A DNA stretch of 64,000 nt from Ketobacter sp964016105 (GCA_964016105.1 CAXHEX010000009.1:1-64000), one strand, 5' to 3'; numbered from the stretch's first letter, positions 43,016 through 52,104 are shown. The notes: generated from the letters alone by a model not told the origin. A program made the numbers and translations.

Positions 43016-43324
43016 TCAAGCGGCTGCTTGCGCCTTTCGCCACTCGACGAAACCGCCCTGCACGCTGTAGACTTCTTTATAACCAAAATTAGCGATCAGT
43101 TCAGCCAGGTCTTTACTGCTATTGCCGTGATAGCAGTAGATAATCACTGGAGTACCATGGGCACGTTTGCGAACAATCTGCTCCAGTAGCCCGTCGTGAA
43201 CAAGCATGGCACCTTCAATGTGCCCGTCCTTATAGGACGTGGCATCTCTAGCATCCAGCAGCATGGGTTCCTTATCTTGCAACAAATCCATAGCTTGCTT
43301 TGGAGAGATTTCTTGGTACTTCAT
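43016..43324 (-). CDS. single-domain rhodanese (GlpE-like), nif-associated
   Basis: 102 residues: a complete rhodanese domain with active-site loop IYCYHGNSSKDL (sulphur-carrying cysteine) and LLDARDATSYKDGHIEGAML. Its start overlaps the clpX stop by four bases, so it is the last gene of the nifV-to-clpX operon. A persulphide-handling role linked to Fe-S cluster supply fits the context. It is the second rhodanese encoded in nif operons of this window. Confidence 0.88.
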   Translation of the reverse strand: MKYQEISPKQAMDLLQDKEPMLLDARDATSYKDGHIEGAMLVHDGLLEQIVRKRAHGTPVIIYCYHGNSSKDLAELIANFGYKEVYSVQGGFVEWRKAQAAA

Positions 43325-44631
43325 ATGGCCACCTGCTGAGTTGGTTGAGAATCATCTGTCACTTCCGTGTCAGTGCCTAGTATTTCAGAAACGATCAGCT
43401 CTGCCGCATCGTTAACGGTTTGTTCATCAACGATGCAGGCACCGATATCCTGTTTAGATGGCAAATCAAACATAGTCTTACGCAAAACCGCTTCCATTAT
43501 GCTGCGCAGACCTCGGGCACCGGTACCGCGATCAAGGGCCTTTTGTGCAATGGAGCGCAGAGCGGCATCCGTGAACTTAAGATTCACCCCTTGGTATTTG
43601 AACAGCTGTTTATACTGCTTCACTAACGCATTCTTTGGTTCCTGTAAAATTCTGAGCAGTGCGTCAATATCCAGCTCTTCGAGGAAGGTAATAATCGGAA
43701 AGCGGCCAATAAACTCTGGAATAATACCGAACTGCTGGAAGTCTTCCGGTTGCAATAAGGCAAACAATTCATTGTTGGATTTCTTTTCTTGAACTGTCTT
43801 TATACCTTCGGCGTGAAATCCAATGCCCGCATTGGAAGGCTGAATACGCTCAGATACTATTTTGGTCAGAGCGGGAAAGGCTCCACCAACGATAAATAAT
43901 ATATTGGTGGTATCAAGGCTGATTTCTTTATTGTTACCCTGACGCTTGTCACCTTTGGTCAGGTTAACCTGGTAGCCTTCCACCATTTTTAGCAAAGCCT
44001 GCTGTACACCTTCGCCAGAAACATCGCGCACAGCAACTCCACCAGCACCGGTGCGTGCAAGTTTATCAATCTCATCAATATAGACAATTCCCCATTCTGC
44101 CTTCTTAACATCCCCATCTGCAGCTTCCAACAGCCTTTGTAAGATGCTGTCCACATCGTCACCCACATACCCGGCCTGGGTCAGGGTAGTGGCATCAGCG
44201 ATAACAATGGGCACACCAATAACCTTGGCAAGACTCTTAACTACCAGCGTTTTTCCTGTGCCGGAAGGACCTGCCATTAACACGTTGGACTTCTCTAGTT
44301 CAGGACTGTCTCCGGCTTGTAACACATCGTCATTTTCACCTTGATTCAGAAGCCGCAAATAATGATTGAAAACCGCGACAGACAAGGTTTCTTTAGCCTC
44401 TTTCTGGCCTATAACGTAGTCATCCAAATGTTGTTTAATTTCTTGAGGGGTTTTTAAACTACTAATCATTGACGCTGCTTGCTTTTTGACTCCCCAGCTG
44501 GAAACCACCTGATGAGCCAATTGAACACAGCCTTCACAGATCATCCCATTGTTGCCAGAAATCAATGGTGTTTCGGCCGTCTTGGGAGTGCCGCAGAACG
44601 AACAGACCGCTTTGGTGGGCGAATCAGACAT
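43321..44631 (-). CDS. clpX: ClpX, nif-associated AAA+ unfoldase
   Basis: 436 residues, complete ClpX: N-terminal zinc finger (CSFCGTPKTAET ... CEGC), Walker A GPSGTGKT, Walker B IVYIDEIDK, and the sensor 2 region GARGLRSIME. There is no clpP next to it, unlike the housekeeping clpPX locus, and it follows nifM as in Azotobacter. It is therefore the nif-specific copy, probably used for turnover of nitrogenase or its assembly proteins; a housekeeping copy is expected elsewhere. Confidence 0.92.
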   Translation of the reverse strand: MSDSPTKAVCSFCGTPKTAETPLISGNNGMICEGCVQLAHQVVSSWGVKKQAASMISSLKTPQEIKQHLDDYVIGQKEAKETLSVAVFNHYLRLLNQGENDDVLQAGDSPELEKSNVLMAGPSGTGKTLVVKSLAKVIGVPIVIADATTLTQAGYVGDDVDSILQRLLEAADGDVKKAEWGIVYIDEIDKLARTGAGGVAVRDVSGEGVQQALLKMVEGYQVNLTKGDKRQGNNKEISLDTTNILFIVGGAFPALTKIVSERIQPSNAGIGFHAEGIKTVQEKKSNNELFALLQPEDFQQFGIIPEFIGRFPIITFLEELDIDALLRILQEPKNALVKQYKQLFKYQGVNLKFTDAALRSIAQKALDRGTGARGLRSIMEAVLRKTMFDLPSKQDIGACIVDEQTVNDAAELIVSEILGTDTEVTDDSQPTQQVAI

Positions 44632-44662
44632 AAGCTGTTCTCCTTAAATGTCTTAATGTAAC

Positions 44663-45517
44663 TCAGTCTTCAGAACAAATAGTTTTAATCCACTTGCGTT
44701 GTTGCTGCTTTCGATTTTTTTCAGTGATCTTTTCTATAATAGCGGGTATGGCTTGGGAAACAGGCATTATGCCTTCCTGCTGAATACTCTCGCACATAAG
44801 AACATGAAAGCCCATAGGCGATTCAATAACGTCGCTCACCACACCCGCTTTCATGGAAAATAGTTCCTCATCCAAAGTGGGGAATAACACCCCTCTCTTT
44901 AGTGTGCCCAATTCGCCACCATTCATGGCGGTGGGACACTCGGAATACTTCATAGCTTGTTCGGCAAAGCGACCAGGCTTTTTCTGCACACGACTTGCGA
45001 TTGAAGCCGCTCTCTTTTCAGCTTCCGGTCGGGAATTTTCCGGATACTCAGGGTTTATAGTAATAAGAATATGTCGTGCAACTCTTAATTCAGGATGCTT
45101 GAATTTTTCCTGATGCAAATAGTAGTAGATTCGCGCGTCGGTTTCAGTGCAGGGGCTCACGGTAGCAGCAACTAGATCCATTACCGCTTCTACCCTTAAA
45201 TCTCTGGCAACGGATTGTTCAAAAAGCTCCATAGTCAAGTCGTTGCTTTCAAGCTCCTCCACAAATTCCTGCTGAGATGGATAGCGGGAAATTACCGTGG
45301 TGATTTCTTGCTCCAAGCGTTCTTCGGGAATCGCAACCTGCGATGCTTCATTAGTGGATAGAATCTGGGATTGGATAAGATATTGCTTTTCCGCAATATC
45401 TTGAGCCTTAGCACGATCTACTGCATTGAGCTGATTAAGCGGCGTTCCGAATTTGCTTACCGCCACCTGCAATGCAGTATATCGATAGTCTTGAGATTCC
45501 GCGCTGATTGAATGCAT
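44663..45517 (-). CDS. nifM: NifM, peptidyl-prolyl isomerase for the iron protein
   Basis: 284 residues: an N-terminal helical region and a C-terminal parvulin/PpiC domain (VARHILITINPEYPENSRPE ... ECPTAMNGGELGTLKRGVLF ... PMGFHVLMCES). NifM is needed for maturation of NifH in Azotobacter and Klebsiella. It starts six bases after nifZ on the minus strand. No signal peptide, as expected for a cytosolic parvulin. Confidence 0.93.
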   Translation of the reverse strand: MHSISAESQDYRYTALQVAVSKFGTPLNQLNAVDRAKAQDIAEKQYLIQSQILSTNEASQVAIPEERLEQEITTVISRYPSQQEFVEELESNDLTMELFEQSVARDLRVEAVMDLVAATVSPCTETDARIYYYLHQEKFKHPELRVARHILITINPEYPENSRPEAEKRAASIASRVQKKPGRFAEQAMKYSECPTAMNGGELGTLKRGVLFPTLDEELFSMKAGVVSDVIESPMGFHVLMCESIQQEGIMPVSQAIPAIIEKITEKNRKQQQRKWIKTICSED

Positions 45518-45523
45518 TATGCT

Positions 45524-45988
45524 TTATCCCACCTGCTCTTTCTTTTCGACTTTTGGTGCCGCTTCCAATAAAGCTTCGGGTATTTTAAAAACCCGACCAT
45601 GAAAACGAACATGGTAATTGACAGCCTCACCGTCCTCTTTAACGATGGTTTCGATCTCACCAATATCACCGGCACTGATAATCACTTCGCCATTAGCTGA
45701 CAAGGTCTTAGTGGCTACCACTTTTTCTCTAAATTCAAATTTATTTGGAATCCACGGATCAGAAGCCAGGATTAGCTCTTCTTCACGGCAACCTACAGTA
45801 CGCCCTGCTTCTAGAAAATGAACACGGTAGATTATTTGGTCCTGCAGGTAGCTACCTACATCGTATATTGCACCTACAGAACCTCGCCTAACCAATAGCC
45901 GACCCACTTCTTCACCAGGATAAGTGCCATCATTTCTCACATTTCTAGTGAGTCTCACTTCAGTACCGTACTCAAATTGGGGCTTCAT
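45524..45988 (-). CDS. nifZ: NifZ, P-cluster maturation protein
   Basis: 154 residues with the NifZ fold in two copies: FEYGTEVRLTRNVRNDGTYP ... GSVGAIYDVGSYLQDQIIYRVHF, then FREKVVATKTLSANGEVI ... GDIGEIETIVK. NifZ acts in forming the second P-cluster of NifDK. It follows nifW by three bases. A single-domain relative is encoded on the other strand at 51835. Confidence 0.93.
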   Translation of the reverse strand: MKPQFEYGTEVRLTRNVRNDGTYPGEEVGRLLVRRGSVGAIYDVGSYLQDQIIYRVHFLEAGRTVGCREEELILASDPWIPNKFEFREKVVATKTLSANGEVIISAGDIGEIETIVKEDGEAVNYHVRFHGRVFKIPEALLEAAPKVEKKEQVG

Positions 45989-45991
45989 GGC

Positions 45992-46324
45992 TTATGATTC
46001 CAATAATTGATCTACAGGAACAAATGTGGTCTGGGGCTCTTGCATTTTGAATACTTTGAATACTTTTTCAGTCACAGCATCGGATTCCACAAAATCCTGA
46101 TAAGCCCGTTGTAGCAACTTGGTATACACTGCTTTTAATGCGGGCTCATTGTCTTCACTGGGCAAGGAATCTTCACTTTGCTCCAAGTAATCATGGAAGC
46201 GCTGCATAATGTGCAATCGATTTACAAATACCACACTCTGCTCATAGGGGATTTCAAAATAGTCCAGGAAATCTTCAGCAGAACTTAACTCTTCCAACTC
46301 ATCTAAAAACGTTAAATCACTCAT
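45992..46324 (-). CDS. nifW: NifW
   Basis: 110 residues, normal length, with the family opening LDELEELSSAEDFLDYFEIPYE and the conserved VVFVNRLHIMQRFHDYLEQ helix. NifW associates with NifDK and is thought to protect or mature it together with NifZ. It precedes nifZ in the same operon. Confidence 0.93.
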   Translation of the reverse strand: MSDLTFLDELEELSSAEDFLDYFEIPYEQSVVFVNRLHIMQRFHDYLEQSEDSLPSEDNEPALKAVYTKLLQRAYQDFVESDAVTEKVFKVFKMQEPQTTFVPVDQLLES

Positions 46325-46345
46325 GGCACCACCTATTTAATATAG

Positions 46346-46879
46346 TTAAACAACTACTGTTAGTTTTCCGAAATTGGCGTTTTTGCGTCGACGATAACCT
46401 TCTACTGTATTCAAAAGTGCTGTTACTCCGAGACGATCTTTGGAATCAAGCTCAACTACTTTCTCTAGCATTTGAATACCCAGGTCCATATTGCCTAAAC
46501 GTAAATTGAGATAACCCGCTCCTTTTAATGCAAGCAGATAAAAACGCACCAGAGTCATTGAATCCATTACTCCGTACCCCAAGGTAGTTAGGTCCATGCG
46601 TTCCCAGCCACAAGGAAAGTTAAGTCGACGGGTTATCTGCTCCAGTGAGGCATGAGCTGCCACCAACGCGTCGTCGTAGCGATGTTGATAGTAGTAAAAC
46701 CGATAAATTGCTACCAACACGGTGAGGCTTGTGGGTGCCAGGTAATAGGCTCTAAGTAAAGGTTTTTCTGCGTCACCCTCTGCGTACAGCTCAGATGCTT
46801 CATCGATAAGTTCTTTCACCGTGCTAGGCAGCTCTTCATCGAAGTACATCTTGCCGCCTTTAAATTCATGTAGATCCAT
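46346..46879 (-). CDS. TPR-like nif-associated protein
   Basis: 177 residues, all helical, with TPR-like repeats (LLRAYYLAPTSLTVLVAIYR, FYYYQHRYDDALVAAHASLE, ALKGAGYLNLRLGNMDLGIQ). It lies between cysE and nifW in the nifV operon, with 21 and 29 base gaps. It is clearly related to the protein encoded at 53330-53818 in the nifEN operon; the two share the RFYYYQHRYDDA/KFYFRRGRYGEA region and the LKALG/LKGAG-RLG helix. Function unknown, probably a protein-interaction scaffold in nitrogenase assembly. Confidence 0.72.
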   Translation of the reverse strand: MDLHEFKGGKMYFDEELPSTVKELIDEASELYAEGDAEKPLLRAYYLAPTSLTVLVAIYRFYYYQHRYDDALVAAHASLEQITRRLNFPCGWERMDLTTLGYGVMDSMTLVRFYLLALKGAGYLNLRLGNMDLGIQMLEKVVELDSKDRLGVTALLNTVEGYRRRKNANFGKLTVVV

Positions 46880-46908
46880 TTACCCGCTCCTGATATTTAG
46901 CGTTTTTG

Positions 46909-47721
46909 TTAGCTGGCTTTGGCTACCATTGGCCGGTGTTCAGCAGAGCCACCAGCACAATCGTTCTCACAAATTTCATTGTCTACATCACAATCGTGAA
47001 ATAATTCAGATTGATAATTTGGTTCAACAATTCCATTTGCTTGCAATAACTTTTCCATACCGTCCATGCGGGACAAAAGACATTCAATGGCTTTTCCCAC
47101 GGGGTCAGGAATTAGGTGATGATCCAGGTTAATTCCGTATTTGGAGGTGGAGGCCTGGTTTTTGCCCACCACCACTTTTCCCGGAATACCGATGACGGTG
47201 CAGCTCTCAGGGACTTCTTCCACCACCACGGAATTGGCTCCCACTCTGGCGTTATCTCCCACGTATATGGCCCCTAGTATCTTGGCGCCAGCTCCTACCA
47301 TAACGCCATTGCCTATCTCCGGGTGTCTACGACCCTTATTCCAGCTGGTGCCCCCCAGCGTAACACCGTGGTACAAAGTGACGTCATCCCCCACTATGGA
47401 GGTTTCACCGATCACTACACAAGCACCATGGTCTATAAAAAAGCGACGGCCAATCTGGGCTCCTGGATGAATATCCACATTGGTGAGGACTCGGCTAAAA
47501 AATGACAAAACCCGAGGAATAAATCGCCAGCCTTTAGTCCAAAGTTTGTGGCTTAGCCTGTGTACCGCCACTGCCTGTACACCGGGATAAGTGAGCACCA
47601 CTTCTAATCGATTTCTGGCAGCGGGGTCACGTTGAAATACACATTCGACGTCTTCTTTGCATAAAGCAATGAATCCGGGTTTAACTTCATTTTCTTCGTG
47701 ATGTAAGCTGCGGGTATTCAT
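46909..47721 (-). CDS. cysE: CysE-type serine O-acetyltransferase, nif-associated
   Basis: 270 residues. The C-terminal half is a left-handed hexapeptide-repeat helix with DIHPGAQIGRRFFIDHGACV, the catalytic His-containing DHG and YHGVTLGGTSWNKGRRHP. The enzyme makes O-acetylserine for cysteine, the sulphur source for NifS; Azotobacter has the same gene after nifV. The N-terminal helical domain is shorter than in housekeeping CysE, and the C-terminal extension contains several cysteines (CDVDNEICENDC), which is unusual. Confidence 0.92.
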   Translation of the reverse strand: MNTRSLHHEENEVKPGFIALCKEDVECVFQRDPAARNRLEVVLTYPGVQAVAVHRLSHKLWTKGWRFIPRVLSFFSRVLTNVDIHPGAQIGRRFFIDHGACVVIGETSIVGDDVTLYHGVTLGGTSWNKGRRHPEIGNGVMVGAGAKILGAIYVGDNARVGANSVVVEEVPESCTVIGIPGKVVVGKNQASTSKYGINLDHHLIPDPVGKAIECLLSRMDGMEKLLQANGIVEPNYQSELFHDCDVDNEICENDCAGGSAEHRPMVAKAS

Positions 47722-47732
47722 GGTTAGTCCCT

Positions 47733-48884
47733 CTAGTCATTTACTGCTAATGCAGTAGAACTCTGATTAAGCTGATCATAAAAACGTTGCAACGTGCGCT
47801 GGCTGGGGCTGCGCTTAAAATTGGTTGCATAACGTCTTACCTTTTGTAACAACAACCCCGCCTGGGCCTGTGAAATCTCAATACCGATTTGTCGGTAACA
47901 GGTAATGAGTTGACGGGTACCTGAATGTTTACCCAAAATAAACTGATGCTCTTTACCCAGTTCAGAGGGCGAAAGAGCTTGATAGTTACGTGCGTCTTTC
48001 ATTAGCCCATCAACATGGATACCGGCTTCATGACAGAATACGCCCTCACCCACGATACTTTTTTGCCAGGAAATGGGGCGGCCAGATGCTTCACTAACGT
48101 ATTTCGAGAGGGGCGCAATAGCCAAAGGATCAATTCCGGTTTGAATGCCATAGAGGTGTTTTAAACTCAAAACAAGCTCTTCCAAGGGCGCGTTGCCAGC
48201 CCGCTCTCCTAATCCATTCACAGTAGTGTTAATGTGGGTAGCACCCGCTGCCACAGCAGCCAAGGTGTTAGCAGTGGCCAAGCCAAAATCATCGTGTGCA
48301 TGCATTTCTAGATCCAGGTCGCTGCTCTGCCTGATTAGGCTGATTTTTCGGTGGGTTGTGAAAGGATCCAACATGCCTAAGGTGTCCGCGAATCGCACCC
48401 GGTTGGCACCGGCGTTCTCCGCGCGTTCCACCACTTGCTGAAGGAACGATTCATCCGCCCGTGAGGCATCTTCACAACCCACGCAGATTTCATAACCTCG
48501 ATCTTTGCCCATTTTTACCATGCTATCGATACGGGCCAGGACTGAGGTTCTGCTTATGCCCAACTTGAATTGTATCTGTTGATCGGAAACCGGGATGGAT
48601 AGATCCACCATGGTGACGTTGGTGTACTTGGCCGCATCCAGATCGGCTTCGGTCATTCGACACCAGGCCAAGGTACGCATGGCAGGATTAAGGTCTACAA
48701 TGGCGCGCATTACATCCTGCTCTTCAACACCCATTGCGGGAATGCCTATTTCGATTTCTGGAACGCCCATCTGACCGAGCATCGAGGCAATACGAAGTTT
48801 CTCTTCTGCAGTGAATGCCACTCCGGCGCTTTGTTCACCATCCCGTAGAGTTGTATCGTCGACAATGACTGTTTGCACTTGCAT
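47733..48884 (-). CDS. nifV: NifV, homocitrate synthase
   Basis: 383 residues: the opening DDTTLRDGEQSAGVAFTAEEK is the IPMS/homocitrate synthase signature 1 and HAHDDFGLATANTLAAVAAG the second, with metal-binding histidines. It condenses 2-oxoglutarate and acetyl-CoA to homocitrate, the organic ligand of FeMo-co. No LeuA-type regulatory domain is present, as expected for NifV. First gene of an operon running to the rhodanese at 43016, with its own NifA site and promoter. Confidence 0.96.
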   Translation of the reverse strand: MQVQTVIVDDTTLRDGEQSAGVAFTAEEKLRIASMLGQMGVPEIEIGIPAMGVEEQDVMRAIVDLNPAMRTLAWCRMTEADLDAAKYTNVTMVDLSIPVSDQQIQFKLGISRTSVLARIDSMVKMGKDRGYEICVGCEDASRADESFLQQVVERAENAGANRVRFADTLGMLDPFTTHRKISLIRQSSDLDLEMHAHDDFGLATANTLAAVAAGATHINTTVNGLGERAGNAPLEELVLSLKHLYGIQTGIDPLAIAPLSKYVSEASGRPISWQKSIVGEGVFCHEAGIHVDGLMKDARNYQALSPSELGKEHQFILGKHSGTRQLITCYRQIGIEISQAQAGLLLQKVRRYATNFKRSPSQRTLQRFYDQLNQSSTALAVND

Positions 48885-48929
48885 CTACCTCTCACCAACA
48901 AACTTCATCATTCCAATGACAGTGCTGCT

Positions 48930-48944
48930 GCAACCCTTGTTCCA
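48930..48944 (-). promoter_or_regulatory. sigma-54 promoter of the nifV operon
   Basis: Minus-strand TGGAAC-AAGGG-TTGC has the TGG, A-C and TTGC elements and exact spacing. It lies 46 bases before nifV. Confidence 0.76.
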
Positions 48945-49027
48945 CACGTTATTATTGTTATTATTCAATCACTTACATGATTTCCCAGCACTTATTATGA
49001 CAAAAAACACAACAACCTGGGTTGCTT

Positions 49028-49043
49028 TGTTATAAAGGTGACA
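49028..49043 (-). promoter_or_regulatory. NifA activator site for nifV
   Basis: TGTTATAAAGGTGACA, perfect TGT-N10-ACA, centred about 115 bases upstream of the predicted nifV transcription start. Confidence 0.75.
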
Positions 49044-49080
49044 AAGAAGCGCCGACAATGATTTAGGTAAAATCATTAGC

Positions 49081-49105
49081 AAAAAAAAGTGCGCCAGCGG
49101 CGCAC
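49081..49105 (-). terminator. intrinsic terminator of iscA-nifUS
   Basis: On the minus strand GTGCGCC-GCT-GGCGCAC, a strong seven-pair GC-rich stem with a three-base loop, is followed by eight T. It lies about 40 bases after the nifS stop and separates iscA-nifUS from the nifV operon. Confidence 0.9.
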
Positions 49106-49147
49106 AAAGGTCTTACTCTCGGGAAGTCAATTCTCTAATTCTGCCTA

Positions 49148-50356
49148 TCAGGCATAGACAGGGGCAAAACTCTCATCAGGATTTTCAACCGGTGCTCCGT
49201 CCTTCCAATAGGGCGATAGCTTCCGCAGCTTAGCTACGATGGGAGGAATCTCTTCAATCACTCGCTCTACTTCTTCCATAGTGTTATAGCGGGAAAGGGA
49301 GAATCGAACGGTTCCATGGGCGGCTGTGTAGGGAATCCCCATGGCCATCATTACGTGGGAGGGCTCCAAAGAACCTGAGGTACAAGCGGACCCACTGGAT
49401 GCAGCAATGCCTTTTTTGTTCATGAGCAGTAGGATGGCTTCACCTTCGATATACTCAAACGCTATGCTGGCCGTGTTGGGTAGACGATTTTCCACATCGC
49501 CGGTGGCGAAAGCATTAGGTACAGCATCTAAAATTCCCTGTTGCAACCGATCGCGCATGGCTTTTACTTCGCTATTTTCTATTTCCATATTGGCGCGAGC
49601 GAGCTCACAGGCTTTACCCAAACCAATCACGCTGGCTACGTTTTCAGTCCCGGCACGACGACCCCGTTCCTGGTGGCCACCGCGAAGCAAGGGGCGGAAA
49701 CGAGTACCACGCTTCAGATAAAGTACACCCACACCCTTGGGCGCATGGAGCTTATGACCGGACAGAGACAGCATGTGTATATTGCTGTTTTCCAGATCCA
49801 AAGGGATCTTACCCACCGCTTGCACTGCGTCTGTGTGGAACATCACACCGGCTTCGTGGGCCAAATCCGCCATTTCTTCCACTGGGAAGATGGTGCCAGA
49901 TTCATTATTGGCCCACATAACACTGACAACGGCAACTCGATCAGACAGTAGAGATTTATACTCTTCCATATCCAAACGGCCGATACTATCCACCTTTAGC
50001 TTATGAACAGTGTATCCCTCAGTCTCTAGGTGCTCACAAAGATTGAGAACCGCTGGGTGCTCCACCACAGTGGTGATAATTTCTTTTCGCTCTGGCTGGG
50101 CCTTGATAGCCGACAGTATGGCAGTGGAATCTGACTCCGAACCACAGGAAGTGAATATAATTTCCGAGTCAAACTCTGCACCTATAAGCTGTTGAACCTG
50201 CTTACGAGCTTTCTTTACCGCGATACCTACCTTGTTACCAAAGCTATGGATGGACGAAGGGTTACCAAATTGCTCAGAAAAGTACGGCAACATGGCCTCC
50301 ACAACTTCAGGGTCCACCATGGTGGTAGCGTTGTTATCCATATAGATATCAGACAT
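49148..50356 (-). CDS. nifS: NifS, cysteine desulfurase
   Basis: 402 residues, PLP enzyme. The PLP lysine is in LSLSGHKLHAPKGVGVLY and the persulphide cysteine in ASSGSACTSGSLEPSH. The YMDNNATTMVDPEV opening is typical of NifS. It supplies sulphur for clusters built on NifU, encoded two bases upstream. A terminator follows. Confidence 0.97.
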   Translation of the reverse strand: MSDIYMDNNATTMVDPEVVEAMLPYFSEQFGNPSSIHSFGNKVGIAVKKARKQVQQLIGAEFDSEIIFTSCGSESDSTAILSAIKAQPERKEIITTVVEHPAVLNLCEHLETEGYTVHKLKVDSIGRLDMEEYKSLLSDRVAVVSVMWANNESGTIFPVEEMADLAHEAGVMFHTDAVQAVGKIPLDLENSNIHMLSLSGHKLHAPKGVGVLYLKRGTRFRPLLRGGHQERGRRAGTENVASVIGLGKACELARANMEIENSEVKAMRDRLQQGILDAVPNAFATGDVENRLPNTASIAFEYIEGEAILLLMNKKGIAASSGSACTSGSLEPSHVMMAMGIPYTAAHGTVRFSLSRYNTMEEVERVIEEIPPIVAKLRKLSPYWKDGAPVENPDESFAPVYA

Positions 50357-50358
50357 GA

Positions 50359-51261
50359 TTATGCTCCTTCCAGGGCTACGGGCATTTCAGTGTCAGGCAA
50401 TACCTTAACGAATTCACCCAGCTCCTCGATTAAGCGCTGCTGAATTCCGCCCAGGGTCATGGCTGCCATCTGGCATCCGCTGCAGGCGCCTGTCAGGTGC
50501 ACATAGATAGTTTTTCCATCCACGTCCACTAGATCCACATCACCGCCATCCGCTTGTAAGTTAGGACGTATGGATTCCAACACCATTTCGATGGTACGAA
50601 TGCGCTTTAACATCCCGCTGGCCATACTGGGCTTGGCAGGTGCTGCGGCTACGGCAGCGTTCCCAACGCCTGCTGGGTTAAATGTCTCGCCCTTCTCAGC
50701 CATCACTTTAGTCAATACCTTTTCAATGCCTTCATGACATGAAGAACAACCACCACCTGCTTTGGTATAGTTAGTCACTTCTTCTACTGAGGTCAGGTTG
50801 TTGGCTCGGATAGTTTCTTCAATGTGAACTTCATCAACAGCAAAGCACTTACAAATTAAAGCGCCTTCTTCATGATCATCGCTCCACTCTTCACCGCGGT
50901 AATCGGCGATAGCCGCCTGCAAAGCCTCACGACCCATCACAGAGCAGTGCATTTTTTCAGGGGGTAATCCATCTAGAAAATCAGCAATATCCTGGTTGGT
51001 AACCTGTAAAGCTTCGTCCAGGGTTTTACCTTTAATGATTTCGGTCAAGGCAGAAGAAGAAGCAATAGCAGAACCACAACCAAAGGTTTGAAACCCGGCG
51101 TCTTCAATCACTTCTGTTTCTGGGTTAACTTTTAGGGTTAAGCGCAATGCATCGCCGCAGCTAATGGAGCCAACATCTCCAGTTGCGTTTGCATCTTCTA
51201 CTGCACCAGCGTTTTTGGGATCGAAAAAATGCTCTTGAACTTTCTCAGAATAATTCCACAT
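50359..51261 (-). CDS. nifU: NifU, Fe-S cluster scaffold
   Basis: 300 residues with the full three-part layout: IscU-like N-domain with three cysteines (SISCGDALRL, TFGCGSAIASSSA, KMHCSVMGREAL), a central [2Fe-2S] ferredoxin-like domain (CKCFAVDE ... GGGCSSCHEG), and a C-terminal Nfu domain with CSGC (HLTGACSGCQMA). It assembles [4Fe-4S] clusters for NifH and FeMo-co precursors. It starts 41 bases after iscA. Confidence 0.97.
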   Translation of the reverse strand: MWNYSEKVQEHFFDPKNAGAVEDANATGDVGSISCGDALRLTLKVNPETEVIEDAGFQTFGCGSAIASSSALTEIIKGKTLDEALQVTNQDIADFLDGLPPEKMHCSVMGREALQAAIADYRGEEWSDDHEEGALICKCFAVDEVHIEETIRANNLTSVEEVTNYTKAGGGCSSCHEGIEKVLTKVMAEKGETFNPAGVGNAAVAAAPAKPSMASGMLKRIRTIEMVLESIRPNLQADGGDVDLVDVDGKTIYVHLTGACSGCQMAAMTLGGIQQRLIEELGEFVKVLPDTEMPVALEGA

Positions 51262-51302
51262 CGCTATCGTCTCCAGCGGCTAATTATAAAATTTGATTTC
51301 GA

Positions 51303-51626
51303 TTAAGCGGAAAAGGATTTTCCGCAACCACAACTGGCTGTGGCATTGGGGTTTTCAAATTTGAACCCGCTGCCTTCCATGCTATCTACGAAATCAACCG
51401 TAACACCCTCGAGAAGCGGTTGGCTGGCTTCATCAATTAACATTTTTAAACCAGAAATTTCATGAATGATATCGCCTTCAGAGATTGAGTTTTCCAGTTT
51501 CAATCCATACTGAAGCCCAGAACAACCACCACCATCTACTTTGATTCGCAAACCGGCGATTTCCTTGTCGCTGTTTTCTATAAACCGGCTCACCGCTTTT
51601 ACTGCACTTTCTGTAAGAGTAACCAT
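51303..51626 (-). CDS. iscA: IscA/HesB-type Fe-S carrier, nif-associated
   Basis: 107 residues with the three conserved cysteines of A-type carriers: GGGCSGLQYG near residue 35 and SCGCGKSF at the C-terminus. Equivalent to the nif-specific iscA of Azotobacter, upstream of nifU. It has a sigma-54 promoter and NifA site, so it opens the iscA-nifU-nifS operon. Confidence 0.94.
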   Translation of the reverse strand: MVTLTESAVKAVSRFIENSDKEIAGLRIKVDGGGCSGLQYGLKLENSISEGDIIHEISGLKMLIDEASQPLLEGVTVDFVDSMEGSGFKFENPNATASCGCGKSFSA

Positions 51627-51684
51627 CGTCTCTCGCTCCCTAATGGCAAATTGTTTGCAAGATATGTTGCTGTAGCTTCTAGCT

Positions 51685-51699
51685 GCAATCGATATACCA
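51685..51699 (-). promoter_or_regulatory. sigma-54 promoter of iscA-nifUS
   Basis: Minus-strand TGGTAT-ATCGA-TTGC, the same -24 hexamer as the nifLA promoter, with correct spacing, about 60 bases before iscA. Confidence 0.72.
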
Positions 51700-51793
51700 G
51701 CAAAACTAAACCGGTTTTATTGTTATATTTCAACACGTTACAATAGGCTGACAGGGCTTATATATGTTTCAAAAACCACCTGTGACACAGCTT

Positions 51794-51809
51794 TGTAGTA
51801 AAAACGACA
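51794..51809 (-). promoter_or_regulatory. NifA activator site for iscA-nifUS
   Basis: TGTAGTAAAAACGACA, perfect TGT-N10-ACA, about 125 bases upstream of the predicted iscA transcription start. It lies only about 25 bases before the plus-strand NifZ-like gene, too close to drive that gene in the usual way. Confidence 0.74.
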
Positions 51810-51834
51810 CTCAACATTCGAGGTAATGTTTGCT

Positions 51835-52098
51835 ATGCCCTATTTACCCCTAAAACCCGGCGACACCATCCTTTCCACTAAAGATATTGTCAATGATGGC
51901 AGCTTCCCCAACGCAGAGGAAAATGCTCTATTAGTGCAGTCTGGAACCCGCGGAGTGGTTATCGAACAAGGCCATTTGGAAGATAACGAAGCCAAGATCG
52001 TCTATCTGGTTAAGTTTGAAGATATCAATAATCCCGCTGAGCTGGGTCCACCCATCGGTTGCTGGCCGGAAGACATCACAATGATTCCAGACGCTTAG
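51835..52098 (+). CDS. single-domain NifZ-like protein
   Basis: 87 residues from ATG 51835; ATG 51826 is in frame but only two bases from GAGG, so the second is preferred. The sequence LKPGDTILSTKDIVNDGSFPN ... GTRGVVIEQG ... IVYLVKFED ... IGCWPEDI follows one NifZ domain. It is the only plus-strand gene in nif block B, placed between two minus-strand operons, and ends six bases from the convergent DUF364 gene. Probably a nitrogenase maturation helper. No promoter was recognised for it. Confidence 0.75.
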   Translation: MPYLPLKPGDTILSTKDIVNDGSFPNAEENALLVQSGTRGVVIEQGHLEDNEAKIVYLVKFEDINNPAELGPPIGCWPEDITMIPDA

Positions 52099-52104
52099 TT
52101 TTTG

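Noticed and set aside
43321..44631. clpX as the housekeeping gene
   Set aside because: There is no clpP or lon beside it and it overlaps a rhodanese gene after nifM, which is the nif-specific arrangement.
51794..51809. NifA control of the plus-strand NifZ-like gene
   Set aside because: The site is about 25 bases from that gene with no room for a -24/-12 promoter; it is well placed for iscA on the other strand.
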